64,000 nucleotides of DNA. Origin: Candidatus Methylophosphatis roskildensis (GTDB taxonomy: Bacteria > Pseudomonadota > Gammaproteobacteria > Burkholderiales > Rhodocyclaceae). Shown piece by piece: positions 53,748 to 61,794 of the stretch. Location: NCBI GenBank assembly GCA_016708905.1, contig JADJEV010000003.1:744001-808000 (forward strand), written 5' to 3'. The notes under the pieces were generated by a model. It had not been told where the DNA came from and made no database searches. It saw only the letters and a list, made by a program, of their open reading frames with translations. Position 1 is the first letter of the stretch. Every line of letters begins with the position of its first letter. The position numbers and the translations under genes were made by a program.

Positions 53748-54029
53748 TCAAAGGCCAAGAAGTCGGCGTCTGACTTTGCGATAGGTCTTGATGGCCACGA
53801 GCAAGAAGCCGCCCAGCGCCATCCAGGCCGCCTTGTCGTAGCGGTGCATCAGCGCGTCACGGATCACATCAGCCTGTGGCGCCATGAGGCCGCGCAGCTC
53901 AAGTCCGTCGACCAGCACGTGGCCCATGAGCAGCGTGCCGGCGAAGAAGATGAGGCCTAGCGCAATTGCGAGCTGCGTCTTGGCGGAGTGACAGAGCACC
54001 ACCAGGACTTCCGAGAGCCAGTCACGCAT
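53748..54029 (-). CDS. Small two-helix membrane protein in the CBASS operon
   Basis: 93 residues with two predicted membrane helices (AIALGLIFFAGTLLMGHVLV and AAWMALGGFLLVAIKTY) and a basic C-terminus. It is between the small upstream genes and capV, with near-overlapping ends, so it is co-transcribed. It could assist the lipase at the membrane or be a regulator. No family recognised. Confidence 0.7.
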   Translation of the reverse strand: MRDWLSEVLVVLCHSAKTQLAIALGLIFFAGTLLMGHVLVDGLELRGLMAPQADVIRDALMHRYDKAAWMALGGFLLVAIKTYRKVRRRLLGL

Positions 54030-54047
54030 GGTGGTGTCCTATCTGGG

Positions 54048-54269
54048 TCAAGGTGCGATGGCCGCCGTTGCCGCCTTGATGGCGGCTTCGGAGCCTTGGA
54101 ACTCGACCGTGCGGATGCTGCCGTCCGGCTTTCGGCTGAACCGCACCGTGACGCCACCGCGCCGCGCGGCCGCATCCCTCGCCTTCCTAGTGATCTGCTT
54201 TTCGACCTCGGCCATCGCCGCCCGCATCAGATCGGGCTTGCTGGGCATCTTGATGTCAATCTTGATCAT
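54048..54269 (-). CDS. Small hypothetical protein in the CBASS operon
   Basis: 73 residues: KIDIKMPSKPDLMRAAMAEV, RKARDAAARRGGVTVRFSRK, then EFQGSEAAIKAATAAIAP. The start overlaps the stop of the DUF2188 gene by 4 bp. Basic and helical; function unknown. Confidence 0.65.
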   Translation of the reverse strand: MIKIDIKMPSKPDLMRAAMAEVEKQITRKARDAAARRGGVTVRFSRKPDGSIRTVEFQGSEAAIKAATAAIAP

Positions 54270-54499
54270 TTGCGGTCCCTCGGCGGACAGGGGTCGTTGC
54301 CGTAGGAGTCGCGAGCCCGAATGCGGCCGTCCTGACCGTGGATCAGGATCTCACTCTGGCCCTGGCGTGCCATCTGCCGGCCAGCCTGGACGGCCTGCGC
54401 TTGCGTGTCGAACACCTGGGTCGCGCGCTGCCCGCCTTCGCGGAGGGTGCCCCAGCCGTTGTCGCGCTGAACGATGTGAACGTTGTTCCGGTTGGCCAT
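54266..54499 (-). CDS. DUF2188-family small protein, first gene of the CBASS operon
   Basis: 77 residues from the ATG at 54499, with GGAGG upstream. The pattern NNVHIVQRDNGWGTLREGGQ, TQAQAVQAGRQMARQGQSEI, LIHGQDGRIRARDSYGNDP is that of DUF2188, short proteins common in accessory DNA. It lies first behind the divergent promoter region. Confidence 0.78.
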   Translation of the reverse strand: MANRNNVHIVQRDNGWGTLREGGQRATQVFDTQAQAVQAGRQMARQGQSEILIHGQDGRIRARDSYGNDPCPPRDRK

Positions 54500-54522
54500 C
54501 ACGAACCTCCAGTTCGCCGAAG

Positions 54523-54572
54523 TTGACGTAGCGTAGTTTACAAACGACAATTTAAAAAGTCAATTTGTAAAC
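54523..54572. promoter_or_regulatory. Divergent promoters with a 9-bp inverted-repeat operator
   Basis: Plus strand, towards the XRE gene: TTGACG (54523-54528), 17 bp, GACAAT (54546-54551). Minus strand, towards CBASS: TTGACT (54563-54558), 17 bp, TAAACT (54540-54535). Perfect half-sites GTTTACAAA (54536-54544) and TTTGTAAAC (54564-54572) cover the minus -10 box and abut its -35 box, so a dimeric repressor bound here would block CBASS transcription. Confidence 0.65.
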
Positions 54573-54593
54573 CACAAAGACGCGGAGAGCACC

Positions 54594-55661
54594 ATGATCG
54601 GAAACCGACTCAAGAGGGCGCGAGAATCCCTAGGCTTGTCCCTGCGTGAGCTGGAGGCCGCCATCCAAGGGCAGGTCACTGCGCAAGCCATTGGCAAGTA
54701 CGAGCGCGACGAGATGATGCCGAGTTCCACGATCCTGCTGGCACTGGCCAAGGCGCTCAAGGTCTCACCCGAGTACCTGCTCAGCAAGCGCGAGATCGCG
54801 CTTGCGGGCGTGGACTTCCGCAAGGCGCCCCATGCCGCTGCCAAGGAAGAGCGCGCAGTTGAAGCGACGGTGCTCGACCGGATCGAGCGCTACCTGGAGC
54901 TTGAAGAGCTGCTGCCCGGTGCGGAGGATCCATGGGGAGCGCCTTCGAGCAAAACCTTCGAAGTCGGCCGCATCGAGGACGCTGAGCAGGCCGCTGACGC
55001 GTTGCGGCGACTTTGGAAACTGGGCATTGACCCGATCCCCTCCGTTGCAGAGCTGCTGGAGGACAAAGGGGTGAAGGTTATCGCCCTGGACTTGCCGGAG
55101 AACGTGTCGGGCTCCAAGGCCTTCGTGCAGCGACCGAAGTGCGAGGACGTGCCGGTGATTGTCGTAAATCAGGGACATAACGGCGAGCGTCAGCGATTCA
55201 CGCTGGCCCACGAGCTGGCGCATCTGGTCCTGCGTTTCAGTGGGCTGAGCGACTTGGAGCAGGAGAAGGCCGCCGATCGGTTTGCTGGCGCGTTCCTGAT
55301 GGCCAAGGACATGGTCCTGCGGCTGTTGGGACCGCACCGTACGTCGATATCCATCGGCGAACTGGCGGAGCTAAAGAAGATCTTCAAGGTCAGCATCGCT
55401 TCGCTGGTGGTGCGCTGCGCCCAGATCGGCATCCTTACGAAGGCAGCCTATGGTCGGCTATGGGCTCAGATCAAGCACTTGGGCTGGAACAGTCAGGCGT
55501 CCACTGAGCCCGGCCTTCTACCGGCCGAAGTGCCGCAGCGCATGGAACGGCTGTGCCTGCGCGCGGTTGCCGAGGGTGCGATTTCGGAGGCCCGTGCCGC
55601 AGAACTGCTGAACATCAGCGTTCGCGAGCTGGATCGCCGACTGATGGGGCAGGCTGCCTAA
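54594..55661 (+). CDS. XRE regulator fused to an ImmA/IrrE metallopeptidase
   Basis: 355 residues. The N-terminal HTH (RLKRARESLGLSLRELEAAI, ALAKALKVSPEYLLSKRE) is of XRE type. A linker leads to the zinc peptidase motif FTLAHELAHLVL with His206, Glu207 and His210, then an ImmA/IrrE-type C-terminal region. It is divergent from CBASS across the shared operator. Two-protein HTH/peptidase pairs (CapH/CapP) control some CBASS operons after DNA damage; this single protein could combine both jobs, or be the antitoxin of the PIN gene 6 bp downstream. Confidence 0.88.
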   Translation: MIGNRLKRARESLGLSLRELEAAIQGQVTAQAIGKYERDEMMPSSTILLALAKALKVSPEYLLSKREIALAGVDFRKAPHAAAKEERAVEATVLDRIERYLELEELLPGAEDPWGAPSSKTFEVGRIEDAEQAADALRRLWKLGIDPIPSVAELLEDKGVKVIALDLPENVSGSKAFVQRPKCEDVPVIVVNQGHNGERQRFTLAHELAHLVLRFSGLSDLEQEKAADRFAGAFLMAKDMVLRLLGPHRTSISIGELAELKKIFKVSIASLVVRCAQIGILTKAAYGRLWAQIKHLGWNSQASTEPGLLPAEVPQRMERLCLRAVAEGAISEARAAELLNISVRELDRRLMGQAA

Positions 55662-55667
55662 ACGGTC

Positions 55668-56162
55668 ATGATCATCCTGGTCTCGGACACGTCCGTCCTG
55701 ATCGACCTGGAGCGAGGTGGGCTGCTGGAGCCCGCGTTTTCCTGCGGGCTGACGATGGTGGTGCCCGATCTGCTGTATGCACGTGAGCTTGAACCCGACA
55801 ACGGTCTGTTGCTGCGGCGTCTTGGCCTGGGTGTCGTTGCACTGGTCCCGGACGAGGTGGCCTTTGCCCAGCAGCTGCGCAAGGAACAGCCCGGCTTGTC
55901 GCTTCCAGATTGCTTCGCCCTGAGCTGCGCTCGGCGACCGGATTACGCGTTGGTGACCGGTGACAAGCTGCTGCGCACGGAGGCCCAATCACGGCGGTGC
56001 GCGGTGTATGGTTTGCTGTGGATCCTCGACCAGATGGAGTCCTCGGGCAAGATTGGCACCACCCTGCTGCACGAGGGCTTGATGCGCATTTCGAATCACC
56101 CACGCAGTCGTCCGCCTCAAGGCGAGGTCCGAGCGCGGCTGCAACGCTGGTCACCGACTTGA
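55668..56162 (+). CDS. PIN-domain-like nuclease
   Basis: 164 residues. The acidic residues of PIN ribonucleases appear in order: Asp7 (VSDTSVLIDLE), Glu40 (LYARELE), Asp81 (SLPDCFALS) and Asp99 (LVTGDKLLR). It follows the XRE-ImmA/IrrE gene by 6 bp and is probably co-transcribed; such pairs occur as toxin-antitoxin-like modules. The C-terminal 40 residues are basic and Pro-rich. The PIN call is good, the toxin role inferred. Confidence 0.78.
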   Translation: MIILVSDTSVLIDLERGGLLEPAFSCGLTMVVPDLLYARELEPDNGLLLRRLGLGVVALVPDEVAFAQQLRKEQPGLSLPDCFALSCARRPDYALVTGDKLLRTEAQSRRCAVYGLLWILDQMESSGKIGTTLLHEGLMRISNHPRSRPPQGEVRARLQRWSPT

Positions 56163-56534
56163 GCATTCCGACCTTCGAGCCGACTGACTCAACTCCGTCT
56201 TTGCGGTAGGACGAGACGTCCGCCGGGGCGACCGTGAACGCTTCTGAACGTCTCTTCCTGGCCGTGGGCTGCCCAGCTAGGTCGCGCCGGAAAGCTGACC
56301 GCCGCATCGATCCCCAATTTTCCGTCGGCGGCTTTCGGGAAACGTTTGGACTCGCGGCTCCCGGCCATCAAGGGCCATTCGTCGGCAAAACCTGTCGGGC
56401 CGGGTTTCAGACTGGCTGCGGACATTCGAGATTGGCTGCTGAGTGACGGTTCTTGGCCGGTCCGGCCAGTCGTTGCCGCAAGTGACAGCTGGTGCAGTAC
56501 ATCGGAACCAACTGCGACGGATCAAGGCACTCAC
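56163..56534. other. Intergenic, no gene recognised
   Basis: 370 bp between the PIN gene and the ISAs1 element. Short frames only; nothing supportable. Confidence 0.35.
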
Positions 56535-57834
56535 CAGGGCAATCGCTTACGCAGGCGTCGTAAACTCTTGTAAATATTCGTTTACGATCAACATATTATG
56601 ACATGGGCTTGGCATTGCGGGATGAATGGCGTCTACTCTGACCTTTTCGGAGGGTTTCGAGATGACGTTGATGGAGACATTTTCCGGTCTGCCGGACCAG
56701 CGCAAAGGTGCGGCGCTGCGCTTCTCGCTGGCACAGATTCTGGTGATGGCAATCTGCGCGGTCCTGTGCGGAGCGGACAACTGGGTCGAAGTGGCCGACT
56801 GGTGCAAGGATCGTCGGCAGTGGCTCAAGGAACGATTTGGTTTGCGCTTGGACAGGGGCACACCGTCGCATGACACTTTTGGCGACGTGTTTGGCGTACT
56901 GGACGCAAGCGTATTCGAGGCGCGCTTTCGGCAGTGGATCAACGCACTGGCGGGGGTGGTCGAAGGCGTGGTGGCGATCGATGGGAAGACCTTGCGAGGC
57001 TCGGGCAACAAAGGCAGCAATGCGCTGCTGCACATGGTGACGGCCTACGCGGTGCAAAGCGGCCTGTGCCTGGCGCAGGAAGGCACCTGCGGCAAGGGGC
57101 ACGAGTTGACGGGGGTCAAGTCGCTGCTCGATATTCTGATCTTGAAAGGATGCATCGTAACGATGGACGCACTTGGTTGCCAGACCGAGCTGGCCGAGCG
57201 CATCGTCGCCCGTGGAGGCGATTACCTCTTGCAGGTCAAGGACAACCAGAAGAATCTTGCCGAGGCGATTCGCGAGTTCTTTGAGCAAGGCGGCAAGGCC
57301 GGCTTTGGTAAGCTCACGGTCGGACGCATCGAGGACATCGAGAAGGATCACGGCCGGATCTGGACACGCCGTTACACGTGGATCAACGATGTGTCCTGGA
57401 TGGACAAGTCGATGTGCCAAGCGTGGAAGAAACTGGGCGGGGTGGGCATGATCGAGTCGGTGCGGCAAATCGGCGATGAAATTACCGTCGAGCATCGCTA
57501 CGCCATCGGTTCGTCGGGCGTGCAAACGGTAGAGATGTTCGCCAAGGCCTCGCGCAGCCACTGGGGCATTGAAAACCGGCTGCACTGGACGCTCGATGTG
57601 GTCTTCCGTGAGGATCAGTGCCGCACCAGAACCGGGCACTCGGCGCGCAACTTCTCGACGCTGCGCAAGTTTGTCCTGGCTACCTTACGCAAGGAAGAAG
57701 GTTCCAAGATGGGCTTGCGCCGCCGCCGTACCCATGCCGACCGCAATCAAGATTACCGTGAGTCCCTGATCGACACAGCATTCTCCGCATCGTCGAGCAA
57801 AGAATCCATGATAACTACGTAAGCGATTGCCCTG
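56535..57834 (+). mobile_element. ISAs1-family insertion sequence, intact
   Basis: 1300 bp between perfect 17-bp terminal inverted repeats (CAGGGCAATCGCTTACG at 56535-56551 and its complement at 57818-57834). A 10-bp direct repeat AGGCACTCAC (56525-56534 and 57835-57844) is the target duplication, so the insertion is recent. One transposase gene fills the element. Confidence 0.92.
56662..57822 (+). CDS. ISAs1-family transposase
   Basis: 386 residues from the ATG at 56662, which follows GGAGGG; the open frame allows an ATG at 56626. Family features are LPDQRKGAALRFSLAQILVM, GVVAIDGKTLRGSGNKG (first Asp of the DDE site), VTMDALGCQ (second Asp), and SRSHWGIENRLHWTLDVVFR with the catalytic Glu. 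It appears intact. Confidence 0.92.
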   Translation: MTLMETFSGLPDQRKGAALRFSLAQILVMAICAVLCGADNWVEVADWCKDRRQWLKERFGLRLDRGTPSHDTFGDVFGVLDASVFEARFRQWINALAGVVEGVVAIDGKTLRGSGNKGSNALLHMVTAYAVQSGLCLAQEGTCGKGHELTGVKSLLDILILKGCIVTMDALGCQTELAERIVARGGDYLLQVKDNQKNLAEAIREFFEQGGKAGFGKLTVGRIEDIEKDHGRIWTRRYTWINDVSWMDKSMCQAWKKLGGVGMIESVRQIGDEITVEHRYAIGSSGVQTVEMFAKASRSHWGIENRLHWTLDVVFREDQCRTRTGHSARNFSTLRKFVLATLRKEEGSKMGLRRRRTHADRNQDYRESLIDTAFSASSSKESMITT

Positions 57835-57913
57835 AGGCACTCACGCGCCTGAATCTCGTCCCCCACCATGAGATGCTACCATGCTGCGGCGCCCGAGGAG
57901 CGCCCGCACACCT

Positions 57914-60715
57914 ATGAACGCCGTAGAAATCGAACAAGCCATCTCCGACCTGGCGCTTCAGCCCTTCGACGCGGCCGAGTTCCCCTTCGCCTTCCTGGCC
58001 GCCTTCGGCAACAAGGACACCACGCTCAGGCGCCTGCGCGCGGGCAACAACAACGCCTCCGACGTGCCCGGCGGCGTGCTCCAGCGCAACAACATCCACA
58101 TCGCCGTCTGCCAGCCCGGCAGCACCGGCGCCGGGCTGCACGCGCTGCGCAGCAGCGCAGCCACCGCAAAGGGCAAGGCCAAGTTCATCCTCGCCACGGA
58201 CGGCCAGACGCTGGAGGCCGAAGACCTGGACGCGGACGAAACCATCGCCTGCGACTACCCGGACTTCCCCAACCACTTCGGCTTCTTCCTGCCGCTGGCC
58301 GGCATCTCCACGATCAAGGAGATCAAGGACAACCCCATCGACGTGCGCGCCACCGGCCGCCTGAACAAGCTGTACGTCGAGCTGCTGCGCGAGAACCCGG
58401 ACTGGGCAACGTCCGAGCGTCGCGGGGACATGAACCACTTCATGGCGCGTCTGATCTTCTGCTACTTCGCCGAGGACACCGACATCTTCAATGGCGAGGC
58501 GTTGTTCACCCGCACCGTGGAGCAGATGAGCGACCGCGACGCCGGCAACACGCACCAGGTGCTGTCCGAGATCTTCCGCGCGATGAACGTGAAGATCGCG
58601 GACCGGGCCGCCGCCAACCTGCCGCGCTGGGCCGACGTCTTCCCCTACGTCAACGGCGGCTTGTTCTCAGGCAGCGCGGACGTGCCGCGCTTCACCCGCA
58701 TGGCACGCACCTACCTGCTGCACGCCGGCACGCTGAACTGGAAGCAGATCAACCCGGACATCTTCGGCAGCATGATCCAGGCCGTGGCCGACGAGGACGA
58801 GCGCGGCGAGCTGGGCATGCACTACACCAGCGTGCCCAACATCCTGAAGGTGCTGAACCCGCTGTTCCTCGACGACCTGCGTGCGCAACTGGAGGCCGCG
58901 GGCGACAACAAGATCAAGCTGCTGAACCTGCGCAAGCGCATGGCGCGCATCCGCGTGTTCGACCCGGCCTGCGGCAGCGGCAACTTCCTGGTGATTGCCT
59001 ACAAGCAGATGCGCGACATCGAAGCGGAGATCAACCGCAGGCGCGGCGAAACGCACCTGCGCAGCGAGATCCCGCTGACCAACTTCCGCGGCATCGAACT
59101 GCGCGATTTTCCTGCGGAGATCGCGCGGCTGGCGCTGATCATCGCGGAGTTCCAGTGTGACGTGCTCTACCGGGGGCAGAAGGATGCATTGGCGGAGTTT
59201 CTGCCCCTGTCGGCGGAGAATTGGATCGTCTGCGGCAACGCGCTGCGGCTGGATTGGCTGAGCGTATGCCCGCCGACGGGCACCGGCGTGAAGGTGACGG
59301 CGGATGACTTGTTCGAGACCCCGCTTGATCAGACTGAGATCGATTTCGAGAACGAGGGTGGCGAGACCTACATCTGCGGCAATCCGCCGTATCTTGGTTC
59401 GCGCGATCAGCAGGACGAACAGAAGTCGGACTTGCAGCTTCTTTTCGACAAGCGAGTTCAGAACTGGAAGTCACTCGACTATGTTGCCGGCTGGTTCATC
59501 AAGGCTGCCGACTACACGACCAAGACGCAGTCCACCGCAGCGTTTGTGTCCACGAACTCCGTCTGCCAAGGCCTGCAGGTTCCGATTCTGTGGCCCGAAG
59601 TGTTTCGCCTTGGCTGCCAGATCGAGTTCGCTCACACATCGTTTCGGTGGGCCAATCTCGCCAGTCACAACGCAGGTGTCACGGTAGCCGTCGTCGGCTT
59701 CACAGCGCGGCCACGCAATCCGAGGCGCTTGTTCTCTGTTGACTATGCTGGAAACACCGTCGAGCGCCAATGCACGCATATCAATGCGTACCTTGCCGCC
59801 GGCGAGAGCGTGATCGTCGACAAGGCGAGTCAGCCGCTCAGTGCGCTGAGTGAGATGACCTTTGGAAACACACCGATAGATGGCGGTCACCTGCTGTTCT
59901 CCCGAGACGAGCGTGACGCGCTGGGGCTGACGTCGGCGCAGCAGCTCCGCTTCGTTCGGAGGATTCTGGGATCGGCTGAGTTCATTCGCGGCTTGCAACG
60001 CTACTGTCTCTGGATTGAGGATCAGCACTTGTCCGAGGCGCTGGATATCGATGCTGTTGCGCGACGTGTTCGAGACGTGCGAGCTCTCAGGCTCAATGGT
60101 GGGAAGACGGCGAGAGATATCGCTGAACGATCTCACCAGTTCCAGCGGACTTACGTTGGGCGGTACTCAACGATCGTCGTCCCTCGAGTCTCCTCCGAGT
60201 CCCGGGAGTACCTGCCCTGTGGTTACGAACCTGCCGGGACAGTCGTCGCCGACGCCGCCTTCGCCCTGTATGACGCCCCCCTATGGAACATGGCACTCAT
60301 CGCCAGCCGCCTGCATCTGGTCTGGATTGCCACTGTCTGCGGCAAGATGAAAACGGACTTCCGCTACTCCAATACCCTGGGCTGGAATACCTTCCCCGTC
60401 CCGCTGCTGACCGAGCAGAACAAGGCCGACCTGACCCACTGCGCCGAGGATGTCCTGCTCGCCCGCGAAGCGCATTTCCCCGCGACCATTGCCGACCTCT
60501 ACGACCCGGACACGATGCCGGAGAACCTGCGCCAGGCCCACGAGCACAACGACGAGGTGCTGGAACGTATCTACATCGGTCGCCGCTTCAAGAACGACAC
60601 CGAGCGGCTGGAGAAGCTGTTCGACCTGTACACCAAAATGGTGGCGAAGCCGGGCACAGCCAAGCGGGCCAAGGCAGTGCGGGCCAAGAAGTCTGTAAAG
60701 AGGGCAGCCGCGTGA
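57914..60715 (+). CDS. MmeI-like DNA methyltransferase
   Basis: 933 residues from the ATG at 57914. The N-terminal region (to about 330) has the helical spacer pattern of MmeI-type enzymes. Motif I is VFDPACGSGNFLVIAY (about 350) and motif IV is GNPPYLG (about 490), an N6-adenine-type NPPY site. A target-recognition region and C-terminal helical domain (YSNTLGWNTFPVPLLTEQNK) follow. I see no PD-ExK nuclease in the N-terminus, so it probably only methylates, and cleavage would come from partners. Its stop overlaps the next start (GTGA). It heads a four-gene operon. Confidence 0.85.
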   Translation: MNAVEIEQAISDLALQPFDAAEFPFAFLAAFGNKDTTLRRLRAGNNNASDVPGGVLQRNNIHIAVCQPGSTGAGLHALRSSAATAKGKAKFILATDGQTLEAEDLDADETIACDYPDFPNHFGFFLPLAGISTIKEIKDNPIDVRATGRLNKLYVELLRENPDWATSERRGDMNHFMARLIFCYFAEDTDIFNGEALFTRTVEQMSDRDAGNTHQVLSEIFRAMNVKIADRAAANLPRWADVFPYVNGGLFSGSADVPRFTRMARTYLLHAGTLNWKQINPDIFGSMIQAVADEDERGELGMHYTSVPNILKVLNPLFLDDLRAQLEAAGDNKIKLLNLRKRMARIRVFDPACGSGNFLVIAYKQMRDIEAEINRRRGETHLRSEIPLTNFRGIELRDFPAEIARLALIIAEFQCDVLYRGQKDALAEFLPLSAENWIVCGNALRLDWLSVCPPTGTGVKVTADDLFETPLDQTEIDFENEGGETYICGNPPYLGSRDQQDEQKSDLQLLFDKRVQNWKSLDYVAGWFIKAADYTTKTQSTAAFVSTNSVCQGLQVPILWPEVFRLGCQIEFAHTSFRWANLASHNAGVTVAVVGFTARPRNPRRLFSVDYAGNTVERQCTHINAYLAAGESVIVDKASQPLSALSEMTFGNTPIDGGHLLFSRDERDALGLTSAQQLRFVRRILGSAEFIRGLQRYCLWIEDQHLSEALDIDAVARRVRDVRALRLNGGKTARDIAERSHQFQRTYVGRYSTIVVPRVSSESREYLPCGYEPAGTVVADAAFALYDAPLWNMALIASRLHLVWIATVCGKMKTDFRYSNTLGWNTFPVPLLTEQNKADLTHCAEDVLLAREAHFPATIADLYDPDTMPENLRQAHEHNDEVLERIYIGRRFKNDTERLEKLFDLYTKMVAKPGTAKRAKAVRAKKSVKRAAA

Positions 60716-61794
60716 GCGACAAACCCGTCAGCCTGACGTCACCGCCGCGGGGCTATGCCGAGTGGCTGGCGGAGCTGAAGACCCGCATCCACACCGCGCA
60801 GCAGCGCGCCACGCTGGCCGTCAACCACGAACTGGTGCTGCTGTACTGGCAGATCGGCCGCGACATCCTGGCGCGGCAGGCCGAGCAAGGTTGGGGCACG
60901 AAGGTGATCGACCGGCTGGCGAAAGACCTGCGCACCGCCTTCCCCGAGATGAAGGGCTTTTCGCCGCGCAACCTGAAGTACATGCGCGCCTTCGCCGATG
61001 CATGGGCGGACGCGGCATTTGTGCAGCAGGCTGTTGCACGATTGCCCTGGGGCCACAACCTGGTGCTGCTGGACAGGCTGCCCGGGCCGGAAACCCGAAA
61101 ATGGTACGCCGCCAAGGCCATCGAGCACAACTGGTCGCGCAACGTGCTGGTGATGCAGATCGAGACCGGGCTGCTGGAGCGCAGCGGCAAAGCCGTCACC
61201 AATTTTCCGTCCACGCTGCCGGCGCCGCAATCCGACCTGGCGCGCGAATCCATCAAGGATCCGTACCGCTTCGACTTCCTGGGCCTGAGCGACGAGGCGC
61301 AGGAGCGGGAGATCGAACGCGCGCTGGTGCGCCACGTCACCGAGTTTCTGCTCGAACTGGGCGCGGGCTTCGCTTTCGTCGGCCGGCAGGTGCTTCTGGA
61401 CGTGGCAGGCGACGAGTTCTTCATCGACCTGCTGTTCTATCACCTCAAGCTGCGCTGCTACGTGGTGATCGAACTCAAGGGCGGCAAGTTCAAGCCGGAG
61501 CACCTGGGCCAGTTGAGCTTTTACCTGACCGCGGTGGACGAGCAGGTCAAGCACCCGCAGGACGCGCCGACCATCGGTCTGCTGCTGTGCAAGAGCAAGA
61601 ACAAGGTGGTGGCCGAGTACGCGCTGCGCAATGTAAACAAGCCGCTGGGCGTGGCGGACTACCAACTGGTGGAGTCATTGCCGCCCGAGCTGCAAACCAG
61701 CCTGCCGAGCATCGAGCAGATCGAGCGTGAGCTGGGCGGCGCCGCTGGCTCGAATCACTCCGATGACTCCGCCGCGGACGACGAAGAATCATGA
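60712..61794 (+). CDS. DUF1016/YhcG-family PDDEXK nuclease-like protein
   Basis: 360 residues from a GTG that overlaps the methyltransferase stop. The N-terminal DUF1016_N region (YAEWLAELKTRIHTAQQRAT, LVLLYWQIGRDILARQAEQG, SPRNLKYMRAFADAW, LPWGHNLVLLDR) leads to the nuclease-like C-terminus. There Asp in EFFIDLLFYHLKLRCYVVIE and the ELKGGKF motif complete a PD-(D/E)xK site. It probably cuts or binds DNA in concert with the methyltransferase. It overlaps the next start by ATGA. Confidence 0.87.
   Translation: MSDKPVSLTSPPRGYAEWLAELKTRIHTAQQRATLAVNHELVLLYWQIGRDILARQAEQGWGTKVIDRLAKDLRTAFPEMKGFSPRNLKYMRAFADAWADAAFVQQAVARLPWGHNLVLLDRLPGPETRKWYAAKAIEHNWSRNVLVMQIETGLLERSGKAVTNFPSTLPAPQSDLARESIKDPYRFDFLGLSDEAQEREIERALVRHVTEFLLELGAGFAFVGRQVLLDVAGDEFFIDLLFYHLKLRCYVVIELKGGKFKPEHLGQLSFYLTAVDEQVKHPQDAPTIGLLLCKSKNKVVAEYALRNVNKPLGVADYQLVESLPPELQTSLPSIEQIERELGGAAGSNHSDDSAADDEES

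Noticed and set aside
52720..53784. 354-codon open frame antisense to capV
   Set aside because: The patatin motifs on the minus strand are decisive.
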